This document shows positions 1 to 9,538 of a DNA stretch of 62,447 nt, in pieces; position 1 is the first letter of the stretch, and every line of letters begins with the position of its first letter. Position numbers and translations under genes: made by a program. Source of the DNA: a virus; IMG/VR virus record IMGVR_UViG_3300006919_000053, positions 1 through 62,447 of that record. One strand, given 5' to 3'. Below the pieces are notes generated by a model that had not been told where the DNA came from, did no database searches, and saw only the letters and a list, made by a program, of their open reading frames with translations.

Positions 1-123
1 CTCTGCTGCCGTCATTTCTGATGCGGTCTTTGGTGTCTTTGACGATACTCTTTTTTTAGGTCGACAGTAAGGTGTCCCTCTTTTTTCTCCCTTTTGTCTT
101 CCACATGGTTTTCCTGTGCGAAC
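1..123. repeat. Terminal direct repeat, left copy (contig closes into a circle)
   Basis: Bases 1-123 are identical to 62325-62447. The repeat lies wholly inside a minus-strand gene that is intact only when the ends are joined. This fits a circular or circularly permuted genome cut at an arbitrary place by assembly better than a true packaging terminus. Confidence 0.93.
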
Positions 124-189
124 GTCAATCCACTCTTCTTTAAACCATCTTTTAAGGGCTAATCCTTTTTTTGTCTTCCTAACCGCCAT
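1..189 (-). CDS. Small Lys/Arg-rich DUF5872-like protein, 5' part (gene split by contig ends)
   Basis: From the ATG at 189 the minus-strand frame is open for 63 codons to base 1. After joining the ends it continues from 62324 to a TAA at 62235, giving 92 aa. The N-terminal half has the pattern RWFKEEWIDVRTGKPCGR followed by a CRP motif, which I recall as the DUF5872-type domain shared by phages and large DNA viruses; its role is unknown. The C-terminal half is a basic tail ending in runs of Lys. The start overlaps the end of the preceding membrane-protein gene by 11 bases, so the two are probably translationally coupled in the late/lysis cassette. The family name is from memory; the reading frame is seen directly. 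Confidence 0.75.
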   Translation of the reverse strand, partial: MAVRKTKKGLALKRWFKEEWIDVRTGKPCGRQKGEKRGTPYCRPKKRVSSKTPKTASEMTAAE

Positions 190-409
190 TTTTTAATATA
201 TAATCTTCTAGTTTTTCTAATCGTCTGTCTTGTTCTGCTTTGTCACGCTCCCAATCAGAACGAAGGCCACCTACCTCATCTACAACCTTAGCATCGGTAT
301 CTATAACCTTCGTGTATAATACACCTAGAGAAAAAGCTATCATAGCCACCCAAACTAAAAAGCCTATACTTAATGGTGGTAGTTTTTTTGAAAACTCATC
401 TGGTGTCAT
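179..409 (-). CDS. Small membrane protein, one TM segment plus coiled coil (holin-like candidate)
   Basis: A 76-aa product with a short polar N-terminus, one strongly hydrophobic segment at about residues 13-33 (IGFLVWVAMIAFSLGVLY) and a charged C-terminal helix of about 40 residues that looks like a coiled coil. This layout resembles small phage membrane proteins near lysis genes, and the 93-aa protein two genes later has the same plan, so the two may be related or act together. It overlaps the upstream 46-aa gene by four bases (ATGA) and the downstream basic protein by 11. A holin or holin-partner role is inferred from topology and context only. Confidence 0.7.
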   Translation of the reverse strand: MTPDEFSKKLPPLSIGFLVWVAMIAFSLGVLYTKVIDTDAKVVDEVGGLRSDWERDKAEQDRRLEKLEDYILKNGG

Positions 410-546
410 TTTTTCTTTCTCGACTTATTGCCCCAGTTTTTTGCTCCTACCTTACGGCATTTAGCTATTGCTCCAGAGGCGTATGCTGAAGGGAATACTC
501 TATATCGTGCTTTTACTTTATGGTAACATGCGTCCTTCTTACTCAT
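406..546 (-). CDS. 46-aa conserved small protein (DUF6321-like)
   Basis: The ATG at 546 overlaps the stop of the giant virion gene, and the TGA at 406-408 overlaps the next start, so it is packed as a real gene. The product begins MSKKDACYHKVKARY and continues with FPSAYASGAIAKCRKVGAKN. The paired DACYxKVKARY and SAYASGAIxKCRKxG patterns are ones I recall from many phages and large eukaryotic viruses (DUF6321-type); function unknown. The two cysteines and the basic tail may bind nucleic acid or metal, which is speculative. Confidence 0.75.
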   Translation of the reverse strand: MSKKDACYHKVKARYRVFPSAYASGAIAKCRKVGAKNWGNKSRKKK

Positions 547-3500
547 CTTTTTTCTCTTTCTTTTTTTCGAGCCCTTCTTCTAGCCTCTTTTTGTCTTTCT
601 CTAGTAGCCTCAGCTCTTTTTCTTTTTGTGTTGATTTCCTTGGCTTTATCTATCTTTTCATTTGGCATACCTAAATTCCAAGTACTCCATCCTAATGCAA
701 GTGCAATTCTCTGCCAAGTTTCATTCTGTTGGTCAGCAGCTTCTTTAAGACCCCTCATCATTTGTATTACCTTGTCTGCTGGTAAGTTAACAGAAAAGTC
801 GGCTAACGACGCCACAACATCTATAGCTGGGTTGTCGATGTCGTAACCAAGGTCATCCATAATCTCTTTGTTGTAATTGTAGTTTTGATATGCACCTTGA
901 TAAAGTGTTCTTGCTTTAATACCAATCGGAGCTGAAAGGTTAAGAACCTCGATGGCTGTATAGACATGGTCTTTCTTAAATCCTTTTTCTTCTTGACGCA
1001 TATATTCTAAAGCAGCATTCTTAGCCGTAGCCATAATAACACCGTGATAACCTGTACCTTTTAGCATGGTGTCCAAAGTGTTGTTAATTGTCCTTATTAG
1101 TCTTTTTTCTTTTTCAGCATCAAACTCTTCTTTCTCATCTTCATCTGGAGCGTCTCCCAAAAACGCAAACAAGGCTTGTTGTAATCCAGAGAATATAAGA
1201 CCCTGTACAAATCCATAATAAGCTATTTTACTTATATTGGTCTTTAAATCACCCCTTCTATTTATTATATCAGAACTGGCTTTAGAGACAATTCTATAGT
1301 ACTGCATTGGTGTGTTTTGGAATGCTAAGAATACACGACCTACAGAGTTTGTTTGTTGCATAGAGAGTTTGTCTGGTCTTGCAGATTGCTGAGACGTTTC
1401 TGTTATCTCAATAAAATCTAACCACGCCTGGTCATGAGCTTCTTTCTCTGTCAACCCCTCTCTCATATAGGCATTCTTTCTATTTCTGTACATCGTAGCA
1501 CCTCCAATAGATATAGCCATACTATCCCCTATTTGTGTAAGTGTGAATCCGTATTGTAGAAGCTTGTCAATAAAACCTCTAACTCCATCTGCACCACCCT
1601 TTCTAAGTTCGTTCGCAAACACAGCAGCCTCTACTTCAGTCTTCAATCCCCCTCTTCTTTCTTTAAGATAATCGGAATTAAATATTCTAGCAAAGTCTTT
1701 AGAATATTGAGGTATATTAGCAAAAGCTTTTGCAGCCTGTATAGGATTGTTGTCTGTCCAGTTAAAATAGTTTGCAAAAGACAATAACTGCAATACAGCT
1801 GAACGTCTATTCAAGAACATCGTTACAGCAACAGAGCCAGTAAGCCATTTTTGGAACCCAGACATTTCCTTGCTTGTTTTTTCTGGAATAACCTTACCCT
1901 TTTTCATGCTGTATAGCATTTCTTCTAACGCATTTCTATAGTCAGTTCCGTAAGAAGCTTCTATCTTATTCAAGTTATTTTCGGAAAATATAGCGTCGAC
2001 ATTAGTCTGCCACTCCTCCAAGTATTCAGACCTCTTTACATTATCAATTATCCTTTCTACATCTCTAAATACAGAGCCTACAGTCCAGCTTGTTTGTGGT
2101 TCTACCCATTTGGTAGTGTCTCCAGTAAGCTCCATCAAGAAAGTCGCATAAGCAGTCATGTCCTTGTTAGCACGAACAATACTCGTCATGGTATTTACAT
2201 CAGCCTCAGACAACCCCATTGACTTAGGAGTTGCACCAGACATGGTGTACATATACACCCTTAAAGCTTGGTCGTTTGTAAAATCTTTATATCCAGACTT
2301 TTTACCTAAAGATTTTTTTACAACTTCAAACTCTTTGTTTAAGTCTTTGAAATCTCTAGATATTTTCTGTCTAGCTTGAACCAATCCTACATAAGCTCTG
2401 TTGAAAGGGTCTATAAGTGTTTTCTTAAAGAACTTCATTTGAGCGTCTCCTTCTTTCCCTTTACCTAAAAAAGAATACAAGAATCCGTTAAAATCATCTG
2501 CTGTCGGAGATAGAGATCTAAATGTCTTTTTTCTTCTAAAAGCTCTAACTTCAGCTTCTGATTTAGATAGTCTTTCTCTGACTGGTATACCTGTTTTACC
2601 TTTAAGTATACCACCCATCATATCCTCCATCATTTTGGCTTCTTGGTCTTTAGTCCTCATTTCTCCATCAACAATACTTGCCTGGGCAAAAGACTCTGTA
2701 TTATATTTTACTTTTAGTAACTCATATCTGCTTTTAGCTAAATCAAATCTTGGGCCCACGGCTGTAAATTTAGTAAAAAACTTTTTTCCCAAACTCAATA
2801 TAAAACCAGTCGTTTCATTGTCTATATACTTTGTTATATCTTCAGAAAAAAACGCTGTTCTATATGGTTTTAAATGAGAGATATTGTTTGTTATAGCAGC
2901 TCTTAAAATAGCCAAATCATAAACCATAGCTGGTATTATGTGCTCCCATCTAATTCCAGGCATTATAGTTGAAAGCAAACTTTGTCTTCTGGTTATAGAC
3001 CCGAGTCTTTTAAACCCTCCGCTGGTATCAACTAGTTTTTCTGAAGCGAAAGCAACTCTTCTTGCTTTTTCTTGCGCGCTTATTCCTTTTTGATTAACCC
3101 AATCTCCGTATGCACTTGCTGTTAATTTTATTAAATCAAGCCTTATGTCGTTTTTTACTTGTGTACCTTCAGATTTTATTAGATTTACTATTTCTTTCAG
3201 TTTTACTGTAGGACTTACCCCTTCTTTCTTCCATATATCTCTTAATTTTTTAGCTACCTGGTCCCCAGTCATAGGCATTTTACCGCCATTCTTTTTTATA
3301 TTTTTTACAAGGCGCTCGGCTATATTTTTAGTTCCCTTACTTGCAATAGAGTCTCCTTTTAATTCTTGTATTTTAAATTCTACTTCATTTATAGTTGGTA
3401 TATCATTAAGGTCGTCCAAACTTTCAGCTAAAGAGCTTCTATCATTTCTATCTTTTATAACTACTTCGCTTAACTCTCCAGATAAACTACGAGATCTAGT

Positions 3501-6500
3501 CTTATCACCGACTACAAAGGCAGTTTTTCTTGTTATTCCACCTAAATGCCTAAGAAGTACAGGTCCTGTTACTTCTCGTATGTATTCAGGGATTATGTTT
3601 ATTATTGCTAAACCATAATTAACATGCTTAGTAGCTGTTTCAATGTCTATTAATGTCTTTTCTCCTCTGTACTGCGGTTTTATTTTTTCGAGCTCTTCTG
3701 CAACCAACTTTACATCCACATATTTATCAAAAAGAGAAATGTATTGGGTTAATCTACTTCTTTTGTTTTCTAACTGTAACAGTTTACTTATTGCAAATCT
3801 CTTGCTTAAATCAATTATATCACCATTAGGTAAAAGAAGTTCATAATCTTTTTTCAACCGACCGAAAGAGGCTTGGGCTATATTCTTACCTACAGCGGCA
3901 TCGTTTATTGCCAATATAGACATACCCTTTTCCTCCATTTTAACCCTTGCCCTGGTGTTTGTGTTAAGTTTACCAAATAAGTCAAGCATAGCTCTTCTTG
4001 TTTGAGACTCTGGGCTTTTTGGCTTTATATCTGGGTTGTGTGTACCATCTGGGTTTATTCCTAAAGCACTTAAAAAATCGTCTTTTGTTAAGTTTTTCTT
4101 TAAAACAAACGGCTCTAATCCAGCTCCTTTTCTTCCAATACCCTCTTGCTTACTAACAAGTCTTTCACCCTTTTCATAGAAAGCATTTAGTATTTTTCTA
4201 GGAAGACCTGTTCCTGTACCTATAAGTTTTTCTGATATTACAAGCTCTTGGTTCCCCTCTAGTATTGCTCCAAACGGCATTATTTCGAGAATAGAGTCGG
4301 CCATCTCGTATAATACTGGAGCTGAAGAAATAAGCTCCGATGTGTTTAGATTTTGAGAAGCTTTTTCAATAACAGACTCCCTTACGTCAAATACTTTTGC
4401 AAGAGTAGACACCACTAAGTTTGGTGTATTTTTAAATAATAATCCTTCTAGACTTATATTTTCTATTTTTGAATCTATTTCAGATATAGCCTCTTGTCTG
4501 AACTGCTCTGGTATTATATCTACTGGGTCTATTAAATCAGACTCAACTTCCTCTTGTGCTTCTAGAGTATCAAACTCATCAAAAGAAACTTCCTCTGAAG
4601 CAATATCTACTCTTTCGTCGATGTTTTGGTTAAACTTCTGGCCAACAACTTCACCTTCTTTCAACACATTAATCATCCTGTTTTGGAGCTGTGCGTTGAC
4701 ATATCCGTAAAAGCTATCGTTTATTGAAGGGTCAAACAGTTTTAAATAACCGTCTGTTATAGTGCCATCTTTCTTTTTTCTACCAATAACCATGTTCATA
4801 AAAACTTGGCTTGTAAAATCTTCCATTGAAAACCCTGGTAAGCTTTCAAGATTCACTATGTCTCCAGATAAAGTTCTAAACCTTTTGGCTTTTATCTTTA
4901 TCATATTCTCAATAGTCTCCATAACTTCAAAAGGAGTTACTTCTGGGTTAAAAGTTTCTGGATTGCCAGCTTCGTCTAATATGGTTTTGAAGTCACTTTG
5001 AGATGCTTTCTTAATAAAAGGCTTCAAAGACTCCTCTTCTTTTGCGTTCAAAGTGTCTAACGAGTCTTCGTACTCAAAATCACTTAAATTACCATTGATG
5101 TATCTGTCGTAAAGAGCGTCTTTTTCAGACTGAATGCTTGACTGAACTACATTTGCCTTACTTTTATTTTTAGCGTTGACAAAATCATCCAATAGACTTG
5201 GGTCTATATTTCCTGTTGAAGCCTGTGTAGTTATTGAGTTTATTAAATCTAATAAGTCTTTAGGGGTTTTTATATTAATATCAAACTTAATGTCGTCCTT
5301 ATATTTTTCTTTTAATTTTTTATTGAATCTATTATTAAAGACCCCTTTCATTTTATCTACAAGGTTTCCTGTGTCTGACATATCTATAATGTTCTTTGAT
5401 ATAGCGTCAGAAAGCATTGAAAAACCTTCTCCTTTTATAAGTCTATCATTGTAGTTTTCTCCCCTTTTTGTTATGAAATCCCTTAAATTTTCTCTTTGTT
5501 TTTTAGGAAGAACTTTTATTACCTCATTAAAGAAATCATTTTGCGCATCAAAATTACCATCAGAAACACCAAACATCCTATTTATTATAGGGTGTATTAT
5601 TTCGTGAACCGCAACATTGAATTGCATTTCGGTTCCCCCTTCACCTTTCATTTTGGCCTTGTTTAAAAATATAACATTCTTATCAGTAACCTCATCAAAT
5701 AAGAGTACTCCACCAAGACCCTTTTTTAATTTTCTTTTATCTTTTGGCCCTTCAAAGTATTGGTCGTCTTGCTCTAAACCTTCCTCTATTAAGCGTTGAG
5801 CTAATTCAGCGTCATTATTTAATAATTCCGATTGAATACCTAAAAATTCAGATAATTTTGATACAGACTCAACGTTATTATCAGCAACTCTAGACATGCC
5901 AGACCTAAGTATTAATAATCTTTGAGCGAACAAAGACCTAGCTTCTTTTTCTTGAGCATCCGTTAGTTCTGAAGATTGAAATTTTAAATCTGAAATCTTT
6001 GTGTTAAGATCAACTAGGGCTCTTTTTTCTAAAACACTTAGAGAATCAATAACCATAGCTGATGTTCGGAAGCTATCTTCTAACCCCTTATAAGCATCTG
6101 TCATTTCTTGAGATGCTCTTTCAAAAGCAGCTTGCTGTTCTGGAGTTCTGTTTTCTTTTCCTATAGCACTCAGTCTATCAAACTCTCTTTTTGCTTTTTC
6201 GGCTTGTTGAGATAATCTTATATTTTCCCTACTTGTTTTATCTGTAGACATGAACCTACCAACTTCTGCCGCCAAAACAGGAGTTTGAAACATTGAACCT
6301 AATGCAGCTCCAGAAATAAAAGCCTCATCTACACCGTCAAAAATACCGACGTTTTTCTTATCTAAAATATATATATCTGTTAGGTTTTGACCTATCTGAG
6401 CTATTGACTCGGAAATACCCTCTTCGGTAATATCTGAAAACGCTTCTTTAAATTCTCTTTTTAAACTAGGGAGTTGTATTCGCATGAGATTTGACAACTC

Positions 6501-8204
6501 TTCTCCTTGAGGTAATCTTTTAGATACTTTCTCGGCTATTTTCCTAGTAGCTTTATTGAACTTATTCAGCTTTATTTTTTCTGAAAATGTTTCAAAACCT
6601 CCGTAAGCAACAGGGGACGCTATTTGTTCGAATATATTGTAATCAGCTCCCTCAGATATTTCCTCGTCTATCTCTTTTATTTTAGCTCCAGCTCCAGACA
6701 TTCCCATTAAATATATTCCCGTTTGAGGCATTGTTGCTGTTAGAGCTAAGTTTGCTGTTTGGCCACTGGCTAAATCAAACAAGAAAGTTCCTATATCTGA
6801 AAGAGACTTAACATCATCTATAGATTTATCTCTTCTTACAGTATCTTTTATATTTTCTGAAGCATCCGACAAGTAGTCTGAAGCTTGTAATATTTTTTTC
6901 CTAGCTTCCTTGTTTCCTTTTAAATATTGTTTTATAGGAAAAGGCATTGACTCTATAAACTCTTCATAATCTTCTTCGCCCATTATTCTCTCTGCCAAGC
7001 CAAACTTAGAGTATTCTGCTCCAAATCTACCTAAATTACCTACTATATCTACTGCTGAAGAGACTACATTTGCAGAGCCTTTATCAAAACTATCATAACT
7101 TTTTAAAGACTGCATTGCTATTTGCTTATAGTCTTCCATGTTTGATAATGATTCTGAATATTCTTCGTTTAAAGTTTTAAGTTGGTTTTCCTTAAACTTT
7201 ACTCCATCGTAAAGGGATTCATACCTTTCAATATCGACTTGCTCTAACCCTCCTTGAGCCTTTGCTTTATCTTGTAACTTTAAAATTTCTTTAATATCTT
7301 TTTCAGCGTCAGCTACAATTAAAGACGATTTCTTGTCGATGTCGTCAGCTTTTTTCTGTTGCTCCTCAGAATATGTGTCAAAAGAAGACGCAAGACTTGC
7401 TCTCTTAGCCTCGTAATCATATCTTTTTTTGCTTTTTTTGATATTAACTGGGGACCTAGCGATTGCTTTGGCATAAAAATCACTGATATTATCAAAAAAT
7501 CCAGGACCATATTCATCTTCAAACTCAGAAAGAATATCTTCTTGTAATTTTAATTTTTGATCAATAACCTTAGATTCTACATATAAGTCTTTAGCTTTTT
7601 GTGTTATGTTTTCTTCTGATAAATCTCCTTTTCTTTCTTTTATTATTTTTTTTGCGTCTTCAATAAAATCTTCGTATGGGTATTTTTGAACAGATACCTT
7701 TTTGCTTCCTGACCCTTGATAAAACTTAGCTTCTTCTGGAGGCATTAATCCAGACTCTCGGTACTCCTTAAAAGACATCGTTTCTGTCACCTCTATAGGG
7801 CCAGAGTTTGCTTCTTGCTTGAATAGTTCTCTTTGAGACTCAGCTTGATTTAAAGTAGATACAAGTCTATCTTGATAAGGTTTTAATTCCTCATCTAATT
7901 TAGAGTCTATTTTTGGTGATTCCAATAAAGTATCTTCCGAAGGAGATTCCATATCTGGAGTTTCGGGTGCTGCAACCTCCTCCACAGGCGCACCCGCTTC
8001 CTGTGGTGTTGTCTTTGCTGTTTGCGGAATTTCAAATTTAAATTGAGTTTTAAACTCTTCAAAAGATTTTGTATAATCTTCATTTTCATTTAAAGCACTG
8101 TAAAGAGCTTTTACTGACTCTTCACTATTGAATTGTTCCTTAAATTCCTCAAAAGATTTAGTATAATCCCCAGAAGAAAAAAGAGCGTTGTATAATTCCT
8201 CCAT
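543..8204 (-). CDS. Giant 2,553-aa internal/ejected virion protein with HExxH motif (polyvalent type)
   Basis: This is the largest gene of the phage and the last big gene of the structural block. The N-terminus holds two copies of a repeat of about 28 residues ending in DYTKSFEEFK. Long charged helical regions follow. Near residue 866 is a zinc-metallopeptidase motif, VAVHEIIHPIINRMF. Around residues 1150-1190 the stretch FYGYVNAQLQNRMINVL resembles sigma-factor region 2 helices. The C-terminus is highly basic (poly Arg/Lys/Glu). In podoviruses such giant proteins follow the internal virion genes and are ejected into the cell with the DNA; in crAss-like phages some carry a virion RNA polymerase, but I found no DxDxD polymerase motif here. 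It ends four bases inside the start of the 46-aa gene. Identification as a virion protein rests on size and position; the enzymatic domains are motif-level calls. Confidence 0.8.
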   Translation of the reverse strand: MEELYNALFSSGDYTKSFEEFKEQFNSEESVKALYSALNENEDYTKSFEEFKTQFKFEIPQTAKTTPQEAGAPVEEVAAPETPDMESPSEDTLLESPKIDSKLDEELKPYQDRLVSTLNQAESQRELFKQEANSGPIEVTETMSFKEYRESGLMPPEEAKFYQGSGSKKVSVQKYPYEDFIEDAKKIIKERKGDLSEENITQKAKDLYVESKVIDQKLKLQEDILSEFEDEYGPGFFDNISDFYAKAIARSPVNIKKSKKRYDYEAKRASLASSFDTYSEEQQKKADDIDKKSSLIVADAEKDIKEILKLQDKAKAQGGLEQVDIERYESLYDGVKFKENQLKTLNEEYSESLSNMEDYKQIAMQSLKSYDSFDKGSANVVSSAVDIVGNLGRFGAEYSKFGLAERIMGEEDYEEFIESMPFPIKQYLKGNKEARKKILQASDYLSDASENIKDTVRRDKSIDDVKSLSDIGTFLFDLASGQTANLALTATMPQTGIYLMGMSGAGAKIKEIDEEISEGADYNIFEQIASPVAYGGFETFSEKIKLNKFNKATRKIAEKVSKRLPQGEELSNLMRIQLPSLKREFKEAFSDITEEGISESIAQIGQNLTDIYILDKKNVGIFDGVDEAFISGAALGSMFQTPVLAAEVGRFMSTDKTSRENIRLSQQAEKAKREFDRLSAIGKENRTPEQQAAFERASQEMTDAYKGLEDSFRTSAMVIDSLSVLEKRALVDLNTKISDLKFQSSELTDAQEKEARSLFAQRLLILRSGMSRVADNNVESVSKLSEFLGIQSELLNNDAELAQRLIEEGLEQDDQYFEGPKDKRKLKKGLGGVLLFDEVTDKNVIFLNKAKMKGEGGTEMQFNVAVHEIIHPIINRMFGVSDGNFDAQNDFFNEVIKVLPKKQRENLRDFITKRGENYNDRLIKGEGFSMLSDAISKNIIDMSDTGNLVDKMKGVFNNRFNKKLKEKYKDDIKFDINIKTPKDLLDLINSITTQASTGNIDPSLLDDFVNAKNKSKANVVQSSIQSEKDALYDRYINGNLSDFEYEDSLDTLNAKEEESLKPFIKKASQSDFKTILDEAGNPETFNPEVTPFEVMETIENMIKIKAKRFRTLSGDIVNLESLPGFSMEDFTSQVFMNMVIGRKKKDGTITDGYLKLFDPSINDSFYGYVNAQLQNRMINVLKEGEVVGQKFNQNIDERVDIASEEVSFDEFDTLEAQEEVESDLIDPVDIIPEQFRQEAISEIDSKIENISLEGLLFKNTPNLVVSTLAKVFDVRESVIEKASQNLNTSELISSAPVLYEMADSILEIMPFGAILEGNQELVISEKLIGTGTGLPRKILNAFYEKGERLVSKQEGIGRKGAGLEPFVLKKNLTKDDFLSALGINPDGTHNPDIKPKSPESQTRRAMLDLFGKLNTNTRARVKMEEKGMSILAINDAAVGKNIAQASFGRLKKDYELLLPNGDIIDLSKRFAISKLLQLENKRSRLTQYISLFDKYVDVKLVAEELEKIKPQYRGEKTLIDIETATKHVNYGLAIINIIPEYIREVTGPVLLRHLGGITRKTAFVVGDKTRSRSLSGELSEVVIKDRNDRSSLAESLDDLNDIPTINEVEFKIQELKGDSIASKGTKNIAERLVKNIKKNGGKMPMTGDQVAKKLRDIWKKEGVSPTVKLKEIVNLIKSEGTQVKNDIRLDLIKLTASAYGDWVNQKGISAQEKARRVAFASEKLVDTSGGFKRLGSITRRQSLLSTIMPGIRWEHIIPAMVYDLAILRAAITNNISHLKPYRTAFFSEDITKYIDNETTGFILSLGKKFFTKFTAVGPRFDLAKSRYELLKVKYNTESFAQASIVDGEMRTKDQEAKMMEDMMGGILKGKTGIPVRERLSKSEAEVRAFRRKKTFRSLSPTADDFNGFLYSFLGKGKEGDAQMKFFKKTLIDPFNRAYVGLVQARQKISRDFKDLNKEFEVVKKSLGKKSGYKDFTNDQALRVYMYTMSGATPKSMGLSEADVNTMTSIVRANKDMTAYATFLMELTGDTTKWVEPQTSWTVGSVFRDVERIIDNVKRSEYLEEWQTNVDAIFSENNLNKIEASYGTDYRNALEEMLYSMKKGKVIPEKTSKEMSGFQKWLTGSVAVTMFLNRRSAVLQLLSFANYFNWTDNNPIQAAKAFANIPQYSKDFARIFNSDYLKERRGGLKTEVEAAVFANELRKGGADGVRGFIDKLLQYGFTLTQIGDSMAISIGGATMYRNRKNAYMREGLTEKEAHDQAWLDFIEITETSQQSARPDKLSMQQTNSVGRVFLAFQNTPMQYYRIVSKASSDIINRRGDLKTNISKIAYYGFVQGLIFSGLQQALFAFLGDAPDEDEKEEFDAEKEKRLIRTINNTLDTMLKGTGYHGVIMATAKNAALEYMRQEEKGFKKDHVYTAIEVLNLSAPIGIKARTLYQGAYQNYNYNKEIMDDLGYDIDNPAIDVVASLADFSVNLPADKVIQMMRGLKEAADQQNETWQRIALALGWSTWNLGMPNEKIDKAKEINTKRKRAEATRERQKEARRRARKKEREKR

Positions 8205-9527
8205 TTATTCTTTTGTTCCTGATTTTATATTATCGTATTTTCCTCCTTTATTACTTGCATAAGCTCCAGTACCTCTAACTCTGTTCATAAAATGCTCAAA
8301 AGCTATCCTTCTTTCAGACTTGCTATAGGTGGAAGTGTCGAAATAACTGTCGAATATGTCTTCATATAGACGTTCTCTTTTACCTTTATTAGTTACTAAA
8401 TTAATCATTTCTTTCTCTTGTGGCAAATATTCTCTTTCGCTTTTGATTTTTTTCTGGTCTCTTGCAAAGCCATAAGGTTCGATAGTTAATTGGCCAGTTT
8501 TGTTGTCATAAACAGCTTTTTTATTCAAAGAACGACTTAGTACTGTGCTGAAATCAGTTCTTGCGCTATCAAACAATTCATCTGCCTTTTTCTCTAACTC
8601 TTCTTTAGATAATTCTTTGCCAGTACCGTCACTTTTAGATGATTCTTGAGTATTTTTTCTTTGATAATAACCCCTTAACTCAGCGCTATCATATACAGAA
8701 CCTATAACTTTCTTGAATAAGTCATCTGACATTTCTGTAAACTGAATAGACTCAAAATCATCTCCGTAAACTTTTTTAGCTTCAGGGTCTCCATAAAACC
8801 TTCCTTTCATTGTGGAGTTTGTTTCATTGCTAAAAAGGTAACTCCAGAACTCTGGGTCACCTTCTTCTCTAATTGTGCTTGCAAAAATATTTCTTAACTT
8901 ATCTTCTTCTATTTCAGTTCCAGCTTTGGCAGCATTTTCCATATACTTAAAAGCCTCTTTCTTGAATGTAGACGTCATTTTATTGTACTCATCCCTAAAA
9001 TCTGTCTTGTTCATAAATCTAGCAGAGGCAAGTTCATCTAAAGTTATTTCTCCGAAATCACCCACAATCTTTAAGTCAAGGCCTTTTCCTACAATATTTA
9101 CACTTTTATCCCCTCTAGTTAAAGCTGATTTTAAGGCAGATAATTTGGCTGAGTTTCTGCTATCCCAGTCTTTTGGGTCGATACCAGCTAACTCTCCTAA
9201 TCTTGCTACAGTGTTTTTTACAGTTGAAACCTGTCTTATCATCTTAGCTTGCTCAGAAGCGCTTGCTGTTGCAAAACTACCATCATCTATAATAGAGTCT
9301 ATGGACTTTTGAAGCCCGTCCATTATTCTGGTATCTAAGTTAGCTATACCGCTTAGGTCAGAAGTGTTGTACGCTCCAGCTAAAGCCTCATCTTGCTCTT
9401 TGGCTATACGTTCTTTTTCTAATCGCTCCTTCTCAAATTTAGCTTGCATTGAGGAAAAGCCAGCATCAAAGCCTCTTTGTAAAGCGCTTGGGTCTGCGAA
9501 AAATATTTGTGGATTTCTATAACTCAT
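8205..9527 (-). CDS. Putative internal virion protein, 440 aa
   Basis: A 440-aa mostly helical, charged protein without membrane segments. Residues 20-50 form a Lys/Glu-rich helix, and a middle acidic-basic helix surrounds a Ser-rich linker. It directly abuts the giant virion gene (stop at 8205, next start at 8204) and follows the Ala/Gln-rich 302-aa protein. This is the usual order of ejection or cargo proteins in podoviruses, and I infer that role from position. I do not recognise a catalytic domain. A scaffold or chaperone for loading the giant protein is an alternative. Confidence 0.65.
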   Translation of the reverse strand: MSYRNPQIFFADPSALQRGFDAGFSSMQAKFEKERLEKERIAKEQDEALAGAYNTSDLSGIANLDTRIMDGLQKSIDSIIDDGSFATASASEQAKMIRQVSTVKNTVARLGELAGIDPKDWDSRNSAKLSALKSALTRGDKSVNIVGKGLDLKIVGDFGEITLDELASARFMNKTDFRDEYNKMTSTFKKEAFKYMENAAKAGTEIEEDKLRNIFASTIREEGDPEFWSYLFSNETNSTMKGRFYGDPEAKKVYGDDFESIQFTEMSDDLFKKVIGSVYDSAELRGYYQRKNTQESSKSDGTGKELSKEELEKKADELFDSARTDFSTVLSRSLNKKAVYDNKTGQLTIEPYGFARDQKKIKSEREYLPQEKEMINLVTNKGKRERLYEDIFDSYFDTSTYSKSERRIAFEHFMNRVRGTGAYASNKGGKYDNIKSGTKE

Positions 9528-9538
9528 TATATTCCTTT

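Noticed and set aside
543-8204. Virion RNA polymerase inside the giant protein
   Set aside because: No DxDxD-type catalytic motif was found by eye; only a sigma-like stretch and HExxH are visible, so an RNA polymerase call is not supported.
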